Positions 9,147 to 16,741 of a stretch of DNA of 64,000 nucleotides are shown here, piece by piece. Below the pieces are notes generated by a model. That model was not told the origin of the DNA. It made no database searches and saw nothing but the letters and a program-made list of their open reading frames with translations. A program made the translations under genes and the position numbers. Position 1 is the stretch's first letter. Each line of letters begins with the position of its first letter. Source of the stretch: Candidatus Woesearchaeota archaeon. GTDB lineage: Archaea; Nanobdellota; Nanobdellia; Woesearchaeales; JABMPP01. Where the stretch lies: positions 128,856 through 192,855 of the forward strand of contig JAGVYD010000009.1 of NCBI GenBank assembly GCA_018303405.1, given 5' to 3'.

Positions 9147-10094
9147 ATGGAAGAGAATAAAAAATCAGAAGATGTCTATGACATGGCCATAATTGGCAGC
9201 GGAGTTGTTGGCTATGGCACAGCCATGTATGCTGGCAGGTTCCACATGAAAACAATAGTGATAGGCGACGCCCCTGGCGGCGTTATAACCACTACTGACG
9301 TTGTTGAAAATTACCCTGGCTTCAAAAGGCTTACCGGAATTGAGCTTGCAGAAAAGCTGAAGGAGCACGCGGCTGAGTACAAGAGCGTCACATTGCTTGA
9401 TGACAGGGTTACAAATGTGAAAAAGGGCTATGATGATTTATTTGAAATCATGACATTGGGCCAGAAGCGGGTCATCAGCAAGACAGTAGTCTTCGCAACT
9501 GGCACTGAATGGAAAAAATTAGGCGTGCCTGGCGAAAAAGAATATGCAAACAAGGGAGTGCACTATTGCGCCCTGTGCGACGGCGCATTCTACAAGGGAA
9601 AGGTTGTGGCAGTGATAGGAGGCGGCGATTCCTCTGCAAAGGATGCCCTGGTCATGACCCAATGGGCTGAAGTGGTGTACATCATTTACAGGGGAGCCAA
9701 GATCAGGCCCGAGCCCGTGACATATGATAGGGTACTGGCAAACAAGAAAATAAGATTGATACATGACACCAATGTGAAGGAGATTAAAGGTGACAAATTT
9801 GTGACGCACGTTATGCTTGACAATCCTTACAACAACAGCCACGAGTTCAAGCTGGATGCAGTTTTTATTGCGATTGGGCACATACCCTTGTCAGGCCTTG
9901 CCGCGCAGCTGGGTGTAAAGGTCAATGCAAAGGGAGAAATCATGATTGACAGGGACAGCCAGACAAATATACCAGGGGTGTATGCGGCAGGAGATGTCGT
10001 GGATACAAGGTTTAAGCAGGCAATTACAGGCGTTGCCGAGGGAGTTAAGGCAGCATATTCTGCCTATGACTTCATTGAAAAAACCAAGAAATGA
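9147..10094 (+). CDS. trxB: Thioredoxin reductase-like flavoprotein
   Basis: 315-aa FAD-dependent disulfide reductase. The N-terminal dinucleotide fold reads IIGSGVVGYG, the redox pair is CALC (Cys141/Cys144) in YCALCDGAFYKG, the second Rossmann loop is IGGGDSSAKDAL, and the FAD tail is VYAAGDVVDTRFKQAITGVAEG. The usual NADPH-phosphate motif HRRxxxR is replaced by YRGAKIR, so the electron donor may not be NADPH. It may reduce thioredoxin-like proteins such as the disulfide protein at 12339. It converges on the next gene with only 30 bp between. Confidence 0.92.
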   Translation: MEENKKSEDVYDMAIIGSGVVGYGTAMYAGRFHMKTIVIGDAPGGVITTTDVVENYPGFKRLTGIELAEKLKEHAAEYKSVTLLDDRVTNVKKGYDDLFEIMTLGQKRVISKTVVFATGTEWKKLGVPGEKEYANKGVHYCALCDGAFYKGKVVAVIGGGDSSAKDALVMTQWAEVVYIIYRGAKIRPEPVTYDRVLANKKIRLIHDTNVKEIKGDKFVTHVMLDNPYNNSHEFKLDAVFIAIGHIPLSGLAAQLGVKVNAKGEIMIDRDSQTNIPGVYAAGDVVDTRFKQAITGVAEGVKAAYSAYDFIEKTKK

Positions 10095-10124
10095 TTTTCT
10101 AAATGCATTACAGGGTTTTTTGTT

Positions 10125-10910
10125 TCAGCCAGATGATTCCGGAATCTGTGAAATGAGCATCTCTTCCCCTATGTGCACGGCAAGGCTGTTTGCAAGGCTT
10201 TTGGCCTCCACAAAATTACCCTTCTTGTTTTCGCTTTTTGCCTGGGCCATCTCTGAGTCCATGTCATCATAGTGCTTCTTTGTAAAAAAAGAGTTGCCCC
10301 TGGTTTGGGCCAAAAGGGATTCTGCACGACTGATGGCTTCGTCTGTTGATTTCTCCGTTATGCCTTCCCAGCCCTTATTGACCAAATCCTTGTTCAGATT
10401 CTCGACCGGCTTAACCAATGAATCAATCAGAAAATCATTTGCCAGCCTTTCCTTTGCTGTGATTTTTTCAGGATAATAATCGGCGAGCTCAGCAATTTCA
10501 ATTGCGTGGAGCTGGAGGGAAGCGATAAATCCTTCCCTGAAAAGAAATTGCTCAGTTACGGGACCAGAATCATAGATGGACATGAATGATGCTGCCTGGG
10601 ATATTGCCTCAGCCTGCAGCTTAGCGGCCTTTTGCGCCTTGGAAGCCTTGCTGCCCTCAATCAGCTCACGGATTTCTGCAATCCTCTCATTCGCATTCTG
10701 AAAAAGCTTGTCCACTTTTTCCTCCTGGCTGAAAGTTGTCCAAAGGCTGATTCTTTCGGCAAATGTGTCCAGGCTGTAAAATATTGATGTTGGCAGGACG
10801 CCGGCGCTGATTTCAACGGTTTCTCCTTCCTCGGATTCTTCATGTGCAAATACCGGAATGGAAACTAAGAGAAATGCTGCAATGAATGGGAATAGTTTTT
10901 TAGCCGACAT
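10125..10910 (-). CDS. Exported DUF5667-like protein
   Basis: An N-terminal signal peptide (MSAKKLFPFIAAFLLVSIPVFA) is followed by an acidic patch and a helical domain. That domain starts LPTSIFYSLDTFAERISLWTTFS and continues with repeated ANERIAEIRELI-like helices. This 'Pro-x-Ser-x-(F/Y)-x-Leu ... Glu' opening resembles DUF5667 extracellular domains. The frame extends to a TTG at 10940, but ATG 10910 gives the clean signal peptide. The mature protein is probably extracellular; function unknown. Confidence 0.75.
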   Translation of the reverse strand: MSAKKLFPFIAAFLLVSIPVFAHEESEEGETVEISAGVLPTSIFYSLDTFAERISLWTTFSQEEKVDKLFQNANERIAEIRELIEGSKASKAQKAAKLQAEAISQAASFMSIYDSGPVTEQFLFREGFIASLQLHAIEIAELADYYPEKITAKERLANDFLIDSLVKPVENLNKDLVNKGWEGITEKSTDEAISRAESLLAQTRGNSFFTKKHYDDMDSEMAQAKSENKKGNFVEAKSLANSLAVHIGEEMLISQIPESSG

Positions 10911-10920
10911 TTTGCAACCA

Positions 10921-10935
10921 TTACAATTATTGTAA
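10921..10935. promoter_or_regulatory. 15-bp near-perfect palindrome
   Basis: TTACAATTATTGTAA is palindromic except for its central base. It lies between a TATA-like element (GTTATATAAATG, near 10950) and the ATG at 10910 of the DUF5667-like gene, a typical place for a repressor operator. Confidence 0.35.
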
Positions 10936-11053
10936 AGCAAAATCCTCGGTTATATAAATGTTATTATTTGCTGGGCTGTTAAGTTAGCGTCACTTGGACG
11001 ATGGATTTAAAAGTGCTTGCAAGTCATTTTAGTCAAATGCATAGATAAAGGAA

Positions 11054-11365
11054 TCAGATTACATACTGCGCAAGAGTTTGGAGGTATTGACCACCGAAAA
11101 AACCTGCCCCTTCCAGCGGGGCATTCTTGTAAAGCTCGCCTAATTTCACTTTTGGATAAATTAGCTTGTCAGCCAATGGACTTATTGCACCGAAAAAAGC
11201 CGCACGGCCCAGGGCATACAATGGTGTAGCAGCTGGAAAAATGTAGTTTGTGATCAATCCGGCAAGGACGCCCATGGCAATATTCTCTAATTTTGACGGC
11301 GACTTGGCATCACCAGAATCATGGTGGCCGTTTTCGTGATTTTCATTCGAGTGATTTTCTGACAT
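11054..11365 (-). CDS. Small membrane protein with His-rich N-terminus
   Basis: A 103-aa protein. The first ~27 residues are hydrophilic and rich in His, Asn, Glu and Ser (MSENHSNENHENGHHDSGD). Two short Gly/Ala-rich hydrophobic segments follow (about 30-58 and 85-103). The family is not recognised. The His-rich end could bind metal, which is speculation. Same strand as, and 21 bp downstream of, the exported protein at 11387-11905, so they are probably co-transcribed. Confidence 0.6.
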   Translation of the reverse strand: MSENHSNENHENGHHDSGDAKSPSKLENIAMGVLAGLITNYIFPAATPLYALGRAAFFGAISPLADKLIYPKVKLGELYKNAPLEGAGFFGGQYLQTLAQYVI

Positions 11366-11386
11366 AGTGACTAGAAAATTGGAACG

Positions 11387-11905
11387 TTATTTTTGCAACC
11401 CGCTTTTTACTGCATCGTCATATACTTTTTGTGCGCCTGAATCAGCCGGAGCCAGCAGTTTCTTTGCTTGGTCTTCTGTTGTCGCTGAAGCTGCACCATA
11501 TATGAATTTGAGGGCTTCTGCAAAATCCATTGTCTTGTAGATGTGATAGTCAGCCTTGCCGTCCAATGGCTTGTCGCCGCCGTCTGTCACGAGCCTGAAT
11601 TCCAGCCCATCATTTGCCTTCCTGAACATTGTCAATATCAGCGCTTCTTCCTTGCTGTCTGGACTCCTGAAGTATGCCATGGTCGCGTGATCATATGTTT
11701 TGCCGCCAAGAGTGACATTTTCTTTTTCAATTGAGTACTGCCAACCGCCGCCTTCTGATTCTGATATTTTATGCCTGCTGCCATTTTCCTGCAACTGCCT
11801 TAGAATCCTTTCAACTTCAGCTTTTGACGCTGGCTGTGCAACGCCGGAAAGCAAAGTGGCCAAAGTTAAGGCTAGAATTTTATTTCCTGAGGGGTGTGTT
11901 GCCAT
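11387..11905 (-). CDS. Putative exported protein, unknown
   Basis: A protein of 172 aa counted from the ATG at 11905. It begins with a weak signal-like segment (MATHPSGNKILALTLATLLSGVAQPASKA), then a mixed alpha/beta domain including GWQYSIEKENVTLGGKTYDHATMAYF. An upstream in-frame ATG exists at 11944. However, a TATA box (GATTTAAAAAC, 11926-11938) falls inside that extension, 21-33 bp before 11905, which decides for the shorter start. No known family is recognised. Confidence 0.65.
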   Translation of the reverse strand: MATHPSGNKILALTLATLLSGVAQPASKAEVERILRQLQENGSRHKISESEGGGWQYSIEKENVTLGGKTYDHATMAYFRSPDSKEEALILTMFRKANDGLEFRLVTDGGDKPLDGKADYHIYKTMDFAEALKFIYGAASATTEDQAKKLLAPADSGAQKVYDDAVKSGLQK

Positions 11906-11925
11906 GAGAATAGTTAGGGAAAGGT

Positions 11926-11938
11926 TGTTTTTAAATCT
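11926..11938 (-). promoter_or_regulatory. TATA box deciding the start of the 11387-11905 gene
   Basis: The minus strand reads GATTTAAAAACAA, centred about 27 bp upstream of the ATG at 11905, and lies within the longer reading frame. Confidence 0.45.
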
Positions 11939-12050
11939 TTGCATTCTGTTACTACTTTTAAGTTAAAATATATTCCATGACGATGCATGCCACATTGCCT
12001 GAAGGATGTAAATTATAATGACTTGAATAAGCCCTGCCCGGATAGAAATA

Positions 12051-12082
12051 TTTATATATCAATATATCAATAGATGTTGATA
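12051..12082 (+). promoter_or_regulatory. arsR promoter with inverted-repeat operator
   Basis: A TATA box (TTTATATATC, 12051-12060) is followed by a perfect inverted repeat TATCAA-(6)-TTGATA (12065-12082) that runs into the ATG at 12082. A regulator binding here would block transcription start, which fits autoregulation by the ArsR-like product (inference). Confidence 0.55.
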
Positions 12083-12342
12083 TGAAAGAAAAGCTGACCA
12101 TCTTCAGGGCGCTTGGAGAGGAAACCAAGTTTAGGATACTGAAGGCACTTATCCATGGGGAGAAATGCGCATGTGAACTACCGGAGATAATTAAGAAAAC
12201 CCAGTCAAACACATCAATGCATCTTGCAAAGCTTCAGGACTGGAGGCTGATATCCTCGAAAAGGGAGGGCAAGAAGATAATATATTCAATCAAGGACAAG
12301 AGAGTGTATGGCGCCCTCAGAATTGTCGGGATAAAAAAATGA
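12082..12342 (+). CDS. ArsR-family metal(loid)-responsive repressor
   Basis: An 86-aa winged-helix repressor: RALGEETKFRILKALIHG, a recognition-helix region SNTSMHLAKLQDWRLI and a wing KREGKKIIYSIKD. Cys29 and Cys31 (KCACELPE) sit where E. coli ArsR has its CVC arsenite/antimonite site, so thiol-based metalloid sensing is plausible. It is the first gene of a three-gene operon and overlaps the next by 4 bp (ATGA). Confidence 0.9.
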   Translation: MKEKLTIFRALGEETKFRILKALIHGEKCACELPEIIKKTQSNTSMHLAKLQDWRLISSKREGKKIIYSIKDKRVYGALRIVGIKK

Positions 12343-12575
12343 AAATAGAGATACTCGGTCCAGGATGCTCAAAATGCAAGTTTCTGGAGGAGCAAGTCCA
12401 ATTGGCCTGCAAAGAGGCAGGAGTTGAGGCAGAGATATCAAAAGTGATCGAAATTGATGAGATTGTTGCCAAAGGCGTTTTCTCAACTCCTGGGCTTATC
12501 ATAGATGGAAAATTGAAAAGTTTTGGCAGGGTGCCAGCAATGCCCGAAATCAAGAATTTTCTAAAGGGAATGTAA
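12339..12575 (+). CDS. Small redox-active disulfide protein (thioredoxin-like)
   Basis: A 78-aa thioredoxin fold of the MTH895-like 'redox-active disulfide protein 2' type. The N-terminal strand leads to the active site GPGCSKC (Cys10/Cys13), and the cis-Pro loop is STPGLIID. The ATGA overlap with the repressor shows translational coupling. Such proteins often accompany YraQ/ArsP-like permeases and may keep a metal(loid) substrate reduced or pass it to the permease (inference). Confidence 0.88.
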   Translation: MKIEILGPGCSKCKFLEEQVQLACKEAGVEAEISKVIEIDEIVAKGVFSTPGLIIDGKLKSFGRVPAMPEIKNFLKGM

Positions 12576-12588
12576 CCAGGATGGCAAT

Positions 12589-13704
12589 ATGGAAAAAAGG
12601 GAAATTATGCTAATGGCTGTGATTGCTGTTGTTTTCGGATTCTTTTATTTCCTCCCGGATAACAGTGAGTGGTTCAATTCGTCTGTGATCGCCGGGATTA
12701 ATCTGTTGGGCGATTATGCAAAACAGCACATTCTAACATGCCTTGTTCCGGCCATGTTCATTGCCGGCGCAATTGCAGTATTTTTGAAAAAAGACAAGAT
12801 TTTGAAATATTTGGGGAGGGATGCAAACAAATTTTTGTCTTACGGTGTTGCATCAGTCTCAGGTGCCATATTGGCAGTCTGCTCATGCACAATCCTTCCG
12901 CTATTTGCTGGCATCAGGAAAAGAGGCGCTGGTCTAGGGCCAGCGATAACATTTCTGTTCTCGGGTCCTGCTATAAATATTGCAGCTATTTTTCTGACGA
13001 TTGGTGTTTTGGGCACGGGCATTGGCTTTGCCAGGATCATAGGCTCCATACTAATTTCCCTAATAGTTGGGTTGGCCATGGCATGGATTTTCAGGGAGGA
13101 TGTTGAAAAGGGAGAATTCTTTTCCGGAGAGGAAGAAAAGCATAAAATTTCAAATGGAGTTATTGCTATATTTTTTGCATTGATGATTGGGTTCCTTATT
13201 GTAAATGGATTGCAAATTGGCCAATCGGCAAAATATTACATCATGGCAGCGCTGGGACTCGGCATAATTTTAATTGCTATGTTTAAATTCAATAAAGAGA
13301 TGAGGCATGATTGGCTTGGTGAAACATGGAGCTTCGCAAAGCTGATTTTGCCTTTGCTTTTTATTGGCGTGTTTGTAGCTGGATTCATAATGCCGTTGCT
13401 GCCTGAGGAAGTCATAACAAATCTCGTCGGTAAAAATTCTGTTGTGGGAAACCTTATAGCTTCAATTTTTGGAGCGTTCATGTATTTCTCCACATTAACT
13501 GAAATACCTATCGTGCAGGCTTTTATGTCAAAAGGTATGGCTGATGGGCCAGCTCTTGCATTGCTTCTGTCTGGGCCGAGCCTGAGCCTGCCCAGCATGC
13601 TGGTAATAAGGAAAATCCTGGGCACTAAGAAAACGCTGGTGTATGCTCTGCTTGTAATTTTGTCCTCAACCGCTGCCGGGCTGGCATTTGGAAACTTTAT
13701 TTGA
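12589..13704 (+). CDS. YraQ/ArsP-like permease (COG0701, DUF318)
   Basis: A 371-aa integral membrane protein with about 8-10 hydrophobic segments in two repeat halves. The family hallmark is the first-half motif AVCSCTILPLFAGIRKRGAGLGPAITFLFSGPAIN, containing a Cys-Ser-Cys; the second half has LSGPSLSLPSMLVI. Relatives include ArsP (organoarsenical efflux) and a Cu/Zn exporter. It follows the disulfide protein by 13 bp in the same operon. Substrate is likely a soft metal or metalloid (inference from ArsR). Confidence 0.88.
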   Translation: MEKREIMLMAVIAVVFGFFYFLPDNSEWFNSSVIAGINLLGDYAKQHILTCLVPAMFIAGAIAVFLKKDKILKYLGRDANKFLSYGVASVSGAILAVCSCTILPLFAGIRKRGAGLGPAITFLFSGPAINIAAIFLTIGVLGTGIGFARIIGSILISLIVGLAMAWIFREDVEKGEFFSGEEEKHKISNGVIAIFFALMIGFLIVNGLQIGQSAKYYIMAALGLGIILIAMFKFNKEMRHDWLGETWSFAKLILPLLFIGVFVAGFIMPLLPEEVITNLVGKNSVVGNLIASIFGAFMYFSTLTEIPIVQAFMSKGMADGPALALLLSGPSLSLPSMLVIRKILGTKKTLVYALLVILSSTAAGLAFGNFI

Positions 13705-13713
13705 AGGGTTAAA

Positions 13714-13785
13714 AGCCCCTGGAGGGATTTGAACCCTCGACCTCCTGCTTACGAGGCAAGCGCTCTGCGACTGAGCTACAGGGGC
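13714..13785 (-). tRNA. tRNA-Thr (anticodon CGU)
   Basis: The reverse strand folds as acceptor GCCCCTG/CAGGGGC, D arm GCTC...GAGC, anticodon stem CTTGC/GCAGG around CTCGTAA, and T arm GAGGG-TTCAAAT-CCCTC. Anticodon CGT reads ACG (Thr). Discriminator U73 is typical of archaeal tRNA-Thr. No intron and no encoded CCA. Confidence 0.95.
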
Positions 13786-13813
13786 ACAAAATAGCTTGCT
13801 TATGAGAACTAAA

Positions 13814-13972
13814 TCAGATCGTCGTTAAAATCTTTTCCTTATCGTTGCTGAATTTCTTCTGGCAGGCTGAGCAGACAAGGTGCTTCTTGCCTTTCTTGTC
13901 CTTGATGAAAGTCCCGACAGGCTTTTTCAGGAATGTTTCCTGGATTTCGGTTTTGCAGATTGCGCATTTCAT
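13814..13972 (-). CDS. 52-aa zinc-ribbon protein
   Basis: A small gene with two CxxC knuckles: MKCAICKTEIQE at the start and HLVCSACQKKFS 31 residues later, joined by a Lys-rich loop. The pattern is that of a treble-clef/zinc-ribbon found in small archaeal nucleic-acid or ribosome-associated proteins. A minus-strand TATA (TATAAAATGC, about 13991-14000) lies ~24 bp before the ATG, so it is probably leaderless. It is easily missed because a longer overlapping frame (13839-14108) starts upstream. Confidence 0.75.
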   Translation of the reverse strand: MKCAICKTEIQETFLKKPVGTFIKDKKGKKHLVCSACQKKFSNDKEKILTTI

Positions 13973-14033
13973 TGCACATGATAATAAAGGGCATTTTATA
14001 AGGCTTGTGCATAAAATGAAATGGGCACAGCAG

Positions 14034-14136
14034 AATTCGCGGTCGTTGTTCCAACGACTTTATTTTTCTCCCCGCACTAACCCGAGGGGGAGAAAAATAA
14101 ACCCTCATTTAATGTAGTTAAATGAGGGCGCGAATT
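14034..14136. repeat. Perfect four-way-junction inverted-repeat element
   Basis: A 103-bp segment folds with no unpaired base between helices. The outer stem AATTCGCG/CGCGAATT (14034-14041 with 14129-14136) encloses three hairpins. Arm 1 is 7 bp (14042-14048/14052-14058, 3-nt loop). Arm 2 is 15 bp (14059-14073/14087-14101, 13-nt loop, TTTATTTTTCTCCCC). Arm 3 is 11 bp (14102-14112/14118-14128, 5-nt loop). All stems are perfect. It lies between divergently transcribed genes, so it is not a simple 3' terminator. It could be a structured RNA or a cruciform DNA element (replication or recombination site, or mobile-element remnant). No family is recognised. Confidence 0.85.
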
Positions 14137-14223
14137 TGATATATGACCATCATGGATGACACAAGTATCGTCTTGATGAATTATATGCAAAAGAATAAAA
14201 ACCCGTGCCACTGAGCAGGATGC

Positions 14224-14526
14224 ATGGACAGAAGGCAATACCAGGCAGCACAGTATATCTTCATCCTGGTATTTCTGGGATTTTTTATTTATGTTGTGTC
14301 GCGCAGGTGCGACTCAACCCTGACAGGCACGATTTTTTGCTGGCCAAAGGTTTTGGGCGTTTCAGCATGGTTCGTGTCCGCATTGGTATTGCTCAAAATA
14401 TCATATGCCAGGCTTAAAAGAGGAAGTGATGCAAAAGAAGCCTTTGTATTTTGGTTCATAAACGCCCTTATTATGGCGCTTCACATTGCCTTGTTTGTTT
14501 TCATGTTCGTGTGGAATTATATATAA
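14224..14526 (+). CDS. Three-helix membrane protein, unknown
   Basis: A 100-aa protein with three hydrophobic segments (about 9-25, 43-60 and 74-96) separated by short basic loops (SRRCD, RLKRGSDAKE). A Cys pair (Cys29, Cys39) flanks the second segment. No known family. It is divergent from the zinc-ribbon gene across the four-way-junction element; an AT-rich TTATATGC (about 14180) may be its TATA. Confidence 0.6.
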   Translation: MDRRQYQAAQYIFILVFLGFFIYVVSRRCDSTLTGTIFCWPKVLGVSAWFVSALVLLKISYARLKRGSDAKEAFVFWFINALIMALHIALFVFMFVWNYI

Positions 14527-14541
14527 TGAAGGCCTGAAATG

Positions 14542-14557
14542 GCATGCCCGGGCATGC
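14542..14557. repeat. 16-bp perfect palindrome
   Basis: GCATGCCCGGGCATGC is fully self-complementary. It lies just after the three-helix membrane protein gene and upstream of the ribosomal operon promoter. It could be a regulator site or a hairpin ending the upstream transcript. Confidence 0.6.
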
Positions 14558-14573
14558 TGTCACGTATAGCAAC

Positions 14574-14583
14574 CTTTATAAAT
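14574..14583 (+). promoter_or_regulatory. Candidate TATA box of the ribosomal operon
   Basis: CTTTATAAAT is the best TATA match upstream of rpl3; GTTTAAATATG (about 14630-14640) is a second candidate. Either leaves a long leader (about 130-185 nt) before the rpl3 ATG at 14785. The leader holds a perfect 7-bp hairpin CTGAAAA/TTTTCAG (14652-14670). Confidence 0.4.
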
Positions 14584-14784
14584 GGCCCCAAATTTCTGGA
14601 ATATAGGTATTTAAACATTGGTCGAAGAAGTTTAAATATGTGTTCCCACGCCTGAAAAAAAGCTTTTCAGTACAAGGGCAGAGTTATCTGATTCTCTCTT
14701 GAAAGGCTTTAGAAAAAGGCGGTTTAGGAAGTGCTGGGCAAATGCCTCACAAACCTATGCTCAAGACAGGGGACTCTCTAAAAA

Positions 14785-15762
14785 ATGCCACGAACAAGAA
14801 CACCGCATCGGGGAAGTTTGCAGGTATGGCCTAGAGTAAGGGCTAAAAGGGCCTATCCCAGGATTAGGACCTGGAAAGGCGCCAAGGAGGCCAGGCCTTT
14901 GGGGTTCCCGGGCTATAAAGCAGGAATGACCCATATCATGCTTGCCGACAACCGCCAGCATTCGATGACAAAAGGCAAGGAGATATTCATGCCCGTCACA
15001 ATCCTGGAGTGCCCCCCGCTCAAGGTTGCTTCTGTCCGTTTTTACAAAAAATCCACATATGGCCTGTCTGTTTCTTCCGAAATTTTTGCCGAGAAGCCTG
15101 AAAAGGAGCTTGGCAGGAAAATATCACTGCCCAAGAAAGCCAGCAAGAAAATTGACGACTTTAAGGCAGAGGACTATCATGATATCAGGATTTTGGCTTA
15201 TACGCAGCCTAAGCTCACTGGCATTGGCAAGAAGAAGCCAGAGGTTTTTGAGCTGGGCATTGGCGGAAGCGTCCAGGAAAAGCTGAATTATGCAAAAGCC
15301 ATGCTTGGAAAGGACATCCGGATAAATGATTTCGCAAAAGAAGGCAAGGTTGTGGACATCCATGGTGTGACCAGGGGCCATGGAACACAGGGGCCGCGCA
15401 GAAGGTTTGGAGTCATGCTTAGGCAGCACAAATCAGAAAAAGCAATCAGGAATCCAGGCAACGTCGGACCATGGACAGGGCCGGCGTCATGGAGGGTTGC
15501 CCACGCCGGCAAAATGGGATATCACCAGAGGACAGAATACAACAAATGGATTGTAAAGATCGGGGACAATCCTGCTGATGTGATGCCAAGAGGGGGCTTA
15601 ACCCATTACAGCAATATCAAAAACCAGTATGTTTTGGTCAAGGGCTCATTGCCAGGCTCGACAAAGAGAATGATAATGATGACAGACGCAAGAAGGGACC
15701 ACAAGAAATTCCCAAGGGATGCGCCTGCAATCTCAATCATAAGCACTGACCCAAAAAAATAA
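14785..15762 (+). CDS. rpl3: Ribosomal protein uL3
   Basis: 325 aa, 50S subunit. Typical archaeal L3 N-terminus (RRGSLQ-like HRGSLQVWPRVRAKR), FPGYKAGMTHIM, and the central VDIHGVTRGHGTQGPRRRFG reaching toward the peptidyl-transferase centre. First gene of an unbroken archaeal S10/spc cluster; rpl4 follows after 13 bp. Confidence 0.97.
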   Translation: MPRTRTPHRGSLQVWPRVRAKRAYPRIRTWKGAKEARPLGFPGYKAGMTHIMLADNRQHSMTKGKEIFMPVTILECPPLKVASVRFYKKSTYGLSVSSEIFAEKPEKELGRKISLPKKASKKIDDFKAEDYHDIRILAYTQPKLTGIGKKKPEVFELGIGGSVQEKLNYAKAMLGKDIRINDFAKEGKVVDIHGVTRGHGTQGPRRRFGVMLRQHKSEKAIRNPGNVGPWTGPASWRVAHAGKMGYHQRTEYNKWIVKIGDNPADVMPRGGLTHYSNIKNQYVLVKGSLPGSTKRMIMMTDARRDHKKFPRDAPAISIISTDPKK

Positions 15763-15775
15763 ACCGTGAAGCCGA

Positions 15776-16741
15776 ATGAAAATACCAGTTGTCAATGCAA
15801 TGAAAAATGAAGTCAGCAAGAAGGAGCTTCCAAGGCAGTTTGCCGAGGAGTTCAGGCCTGACATTATCAAGAGGGTAGTCATTGCAATCCAGGGCAAGAA
15901 AAGGCAAAGGTATGGGGCCTTTCCAATGGCTGGAAAGCAGAGCAGCGCAGTTGTGTCCAGGAGAAGAAGGGATTACCGAGGCTCGTATGGCCTGGGAATA
16001 TCAAGAGTCCCCAGAAAAATAATGAGCAGCAGGGGAACCAGGATGAACTGGGTCGGCGCTTTTGCACCCGGAATGGTCGGCGGGAGGAGGGCGCACCCCC
16101 CGAAAGCAGAAAAGAGCTTTGACCTCAAGGTCAACAAGAAAGAAAGAAGAAAGGCTATCAGGAGCGCCCTGGCCGCGACAATGGACAAGAATATCGTTAT
16201 GCAGAGAGGCCACCTTGTCCCAGAGAATTTCCCATTCATAATTGAATCGCAGATTGAAAACATGGAAAAGACCAATGAGATTTTCAGGGCCCTGAAAGCA
16301 TGGGGGCTTGAGAATGAGTATGCCAGAAATTCAGAGAAAAAAGTCAGGGCTGGCCGAGGAAAAAGCAGGGGAAGAAGGTACAAGATGAACAGGGGCATGC
16401 TGCTTGTGGTGTCCAAGGACTGCGGGCTTTACAGGAGATGCTCCAACCTGCCCGGTGTGGAGATCGAAATTGTCAGCAACCTGAATGCTGAAATGCTGGC
16501 CCCTGGAACTTACCCAGGAAGGCTGACACTGTTCACGGAAGCTGCAATCGACAGGCTTGCCAATGAGAACCTTTTCACAGATGAATTCAGGGCAGCCGCA
16601 GAAGGTCAGAGTGCACCTGCAAAACCAGGGGAAAAAACCGAGGCAAGAAAAGCCGAGAAAGCTGACATGCCAGCCAAGGCCAAAAGGCTAGTGGCAAAAA
16701 CAGGCACGAAAAAAAGCGCTTCCAGAAAGGCCGGTGAATGA
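15776..16741 (+). CDS. rpl4: Ribosomal protein uL4
   Basis: 321 aa. The archaeal/eukaryotic-type L4 core includes GRVPRIMS-like SRVPRKIMSSRGTRMNWVGAFAPG and GGRRAHPPK. The last ~55 residues are an Ala/Lys/Glu-rich low-complexity tail absent from most archaeal L4. The TGA overlaps the rpl23 start by 4 bp. Confidence 0.96.
   Translation: MKIPVVNAMKNEVSKKELPRQFAEEFRPDIIKRVVIAIQGKKRQRYGAFPMAGKQSSAVVSRRRRDYRGSYGLGISRVPRKIMSSRGTRMNWVGAFAPGMVGGRRAHPPKAEKSFDLKVNKKERRKAIRSALAATMDKNIVMQRGHLVPENFPFIIESQIENMEKTNEIFRALKAWGLENEYARNSEKKVRAGRGKSRGRRYKMNRGMLLVVSKDCGLYRRCSNLPGVEIEIVSNLNAEMLAPGTYPGRLTLFTEAAIDRLANENLFTDEFRAAAEGQSAPAKPGEKTEARKAEKADMPAKAKRLVAKTGTKKSASRKAGE

Noticed and set aside
13845-14117. 90-codon plus-strand ORF reading into the four-way-junction element
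   Set aside because: It is antisense to the zinc-ribbon gene and reads through perfect inverted repeats; the codon pattern is not coding.
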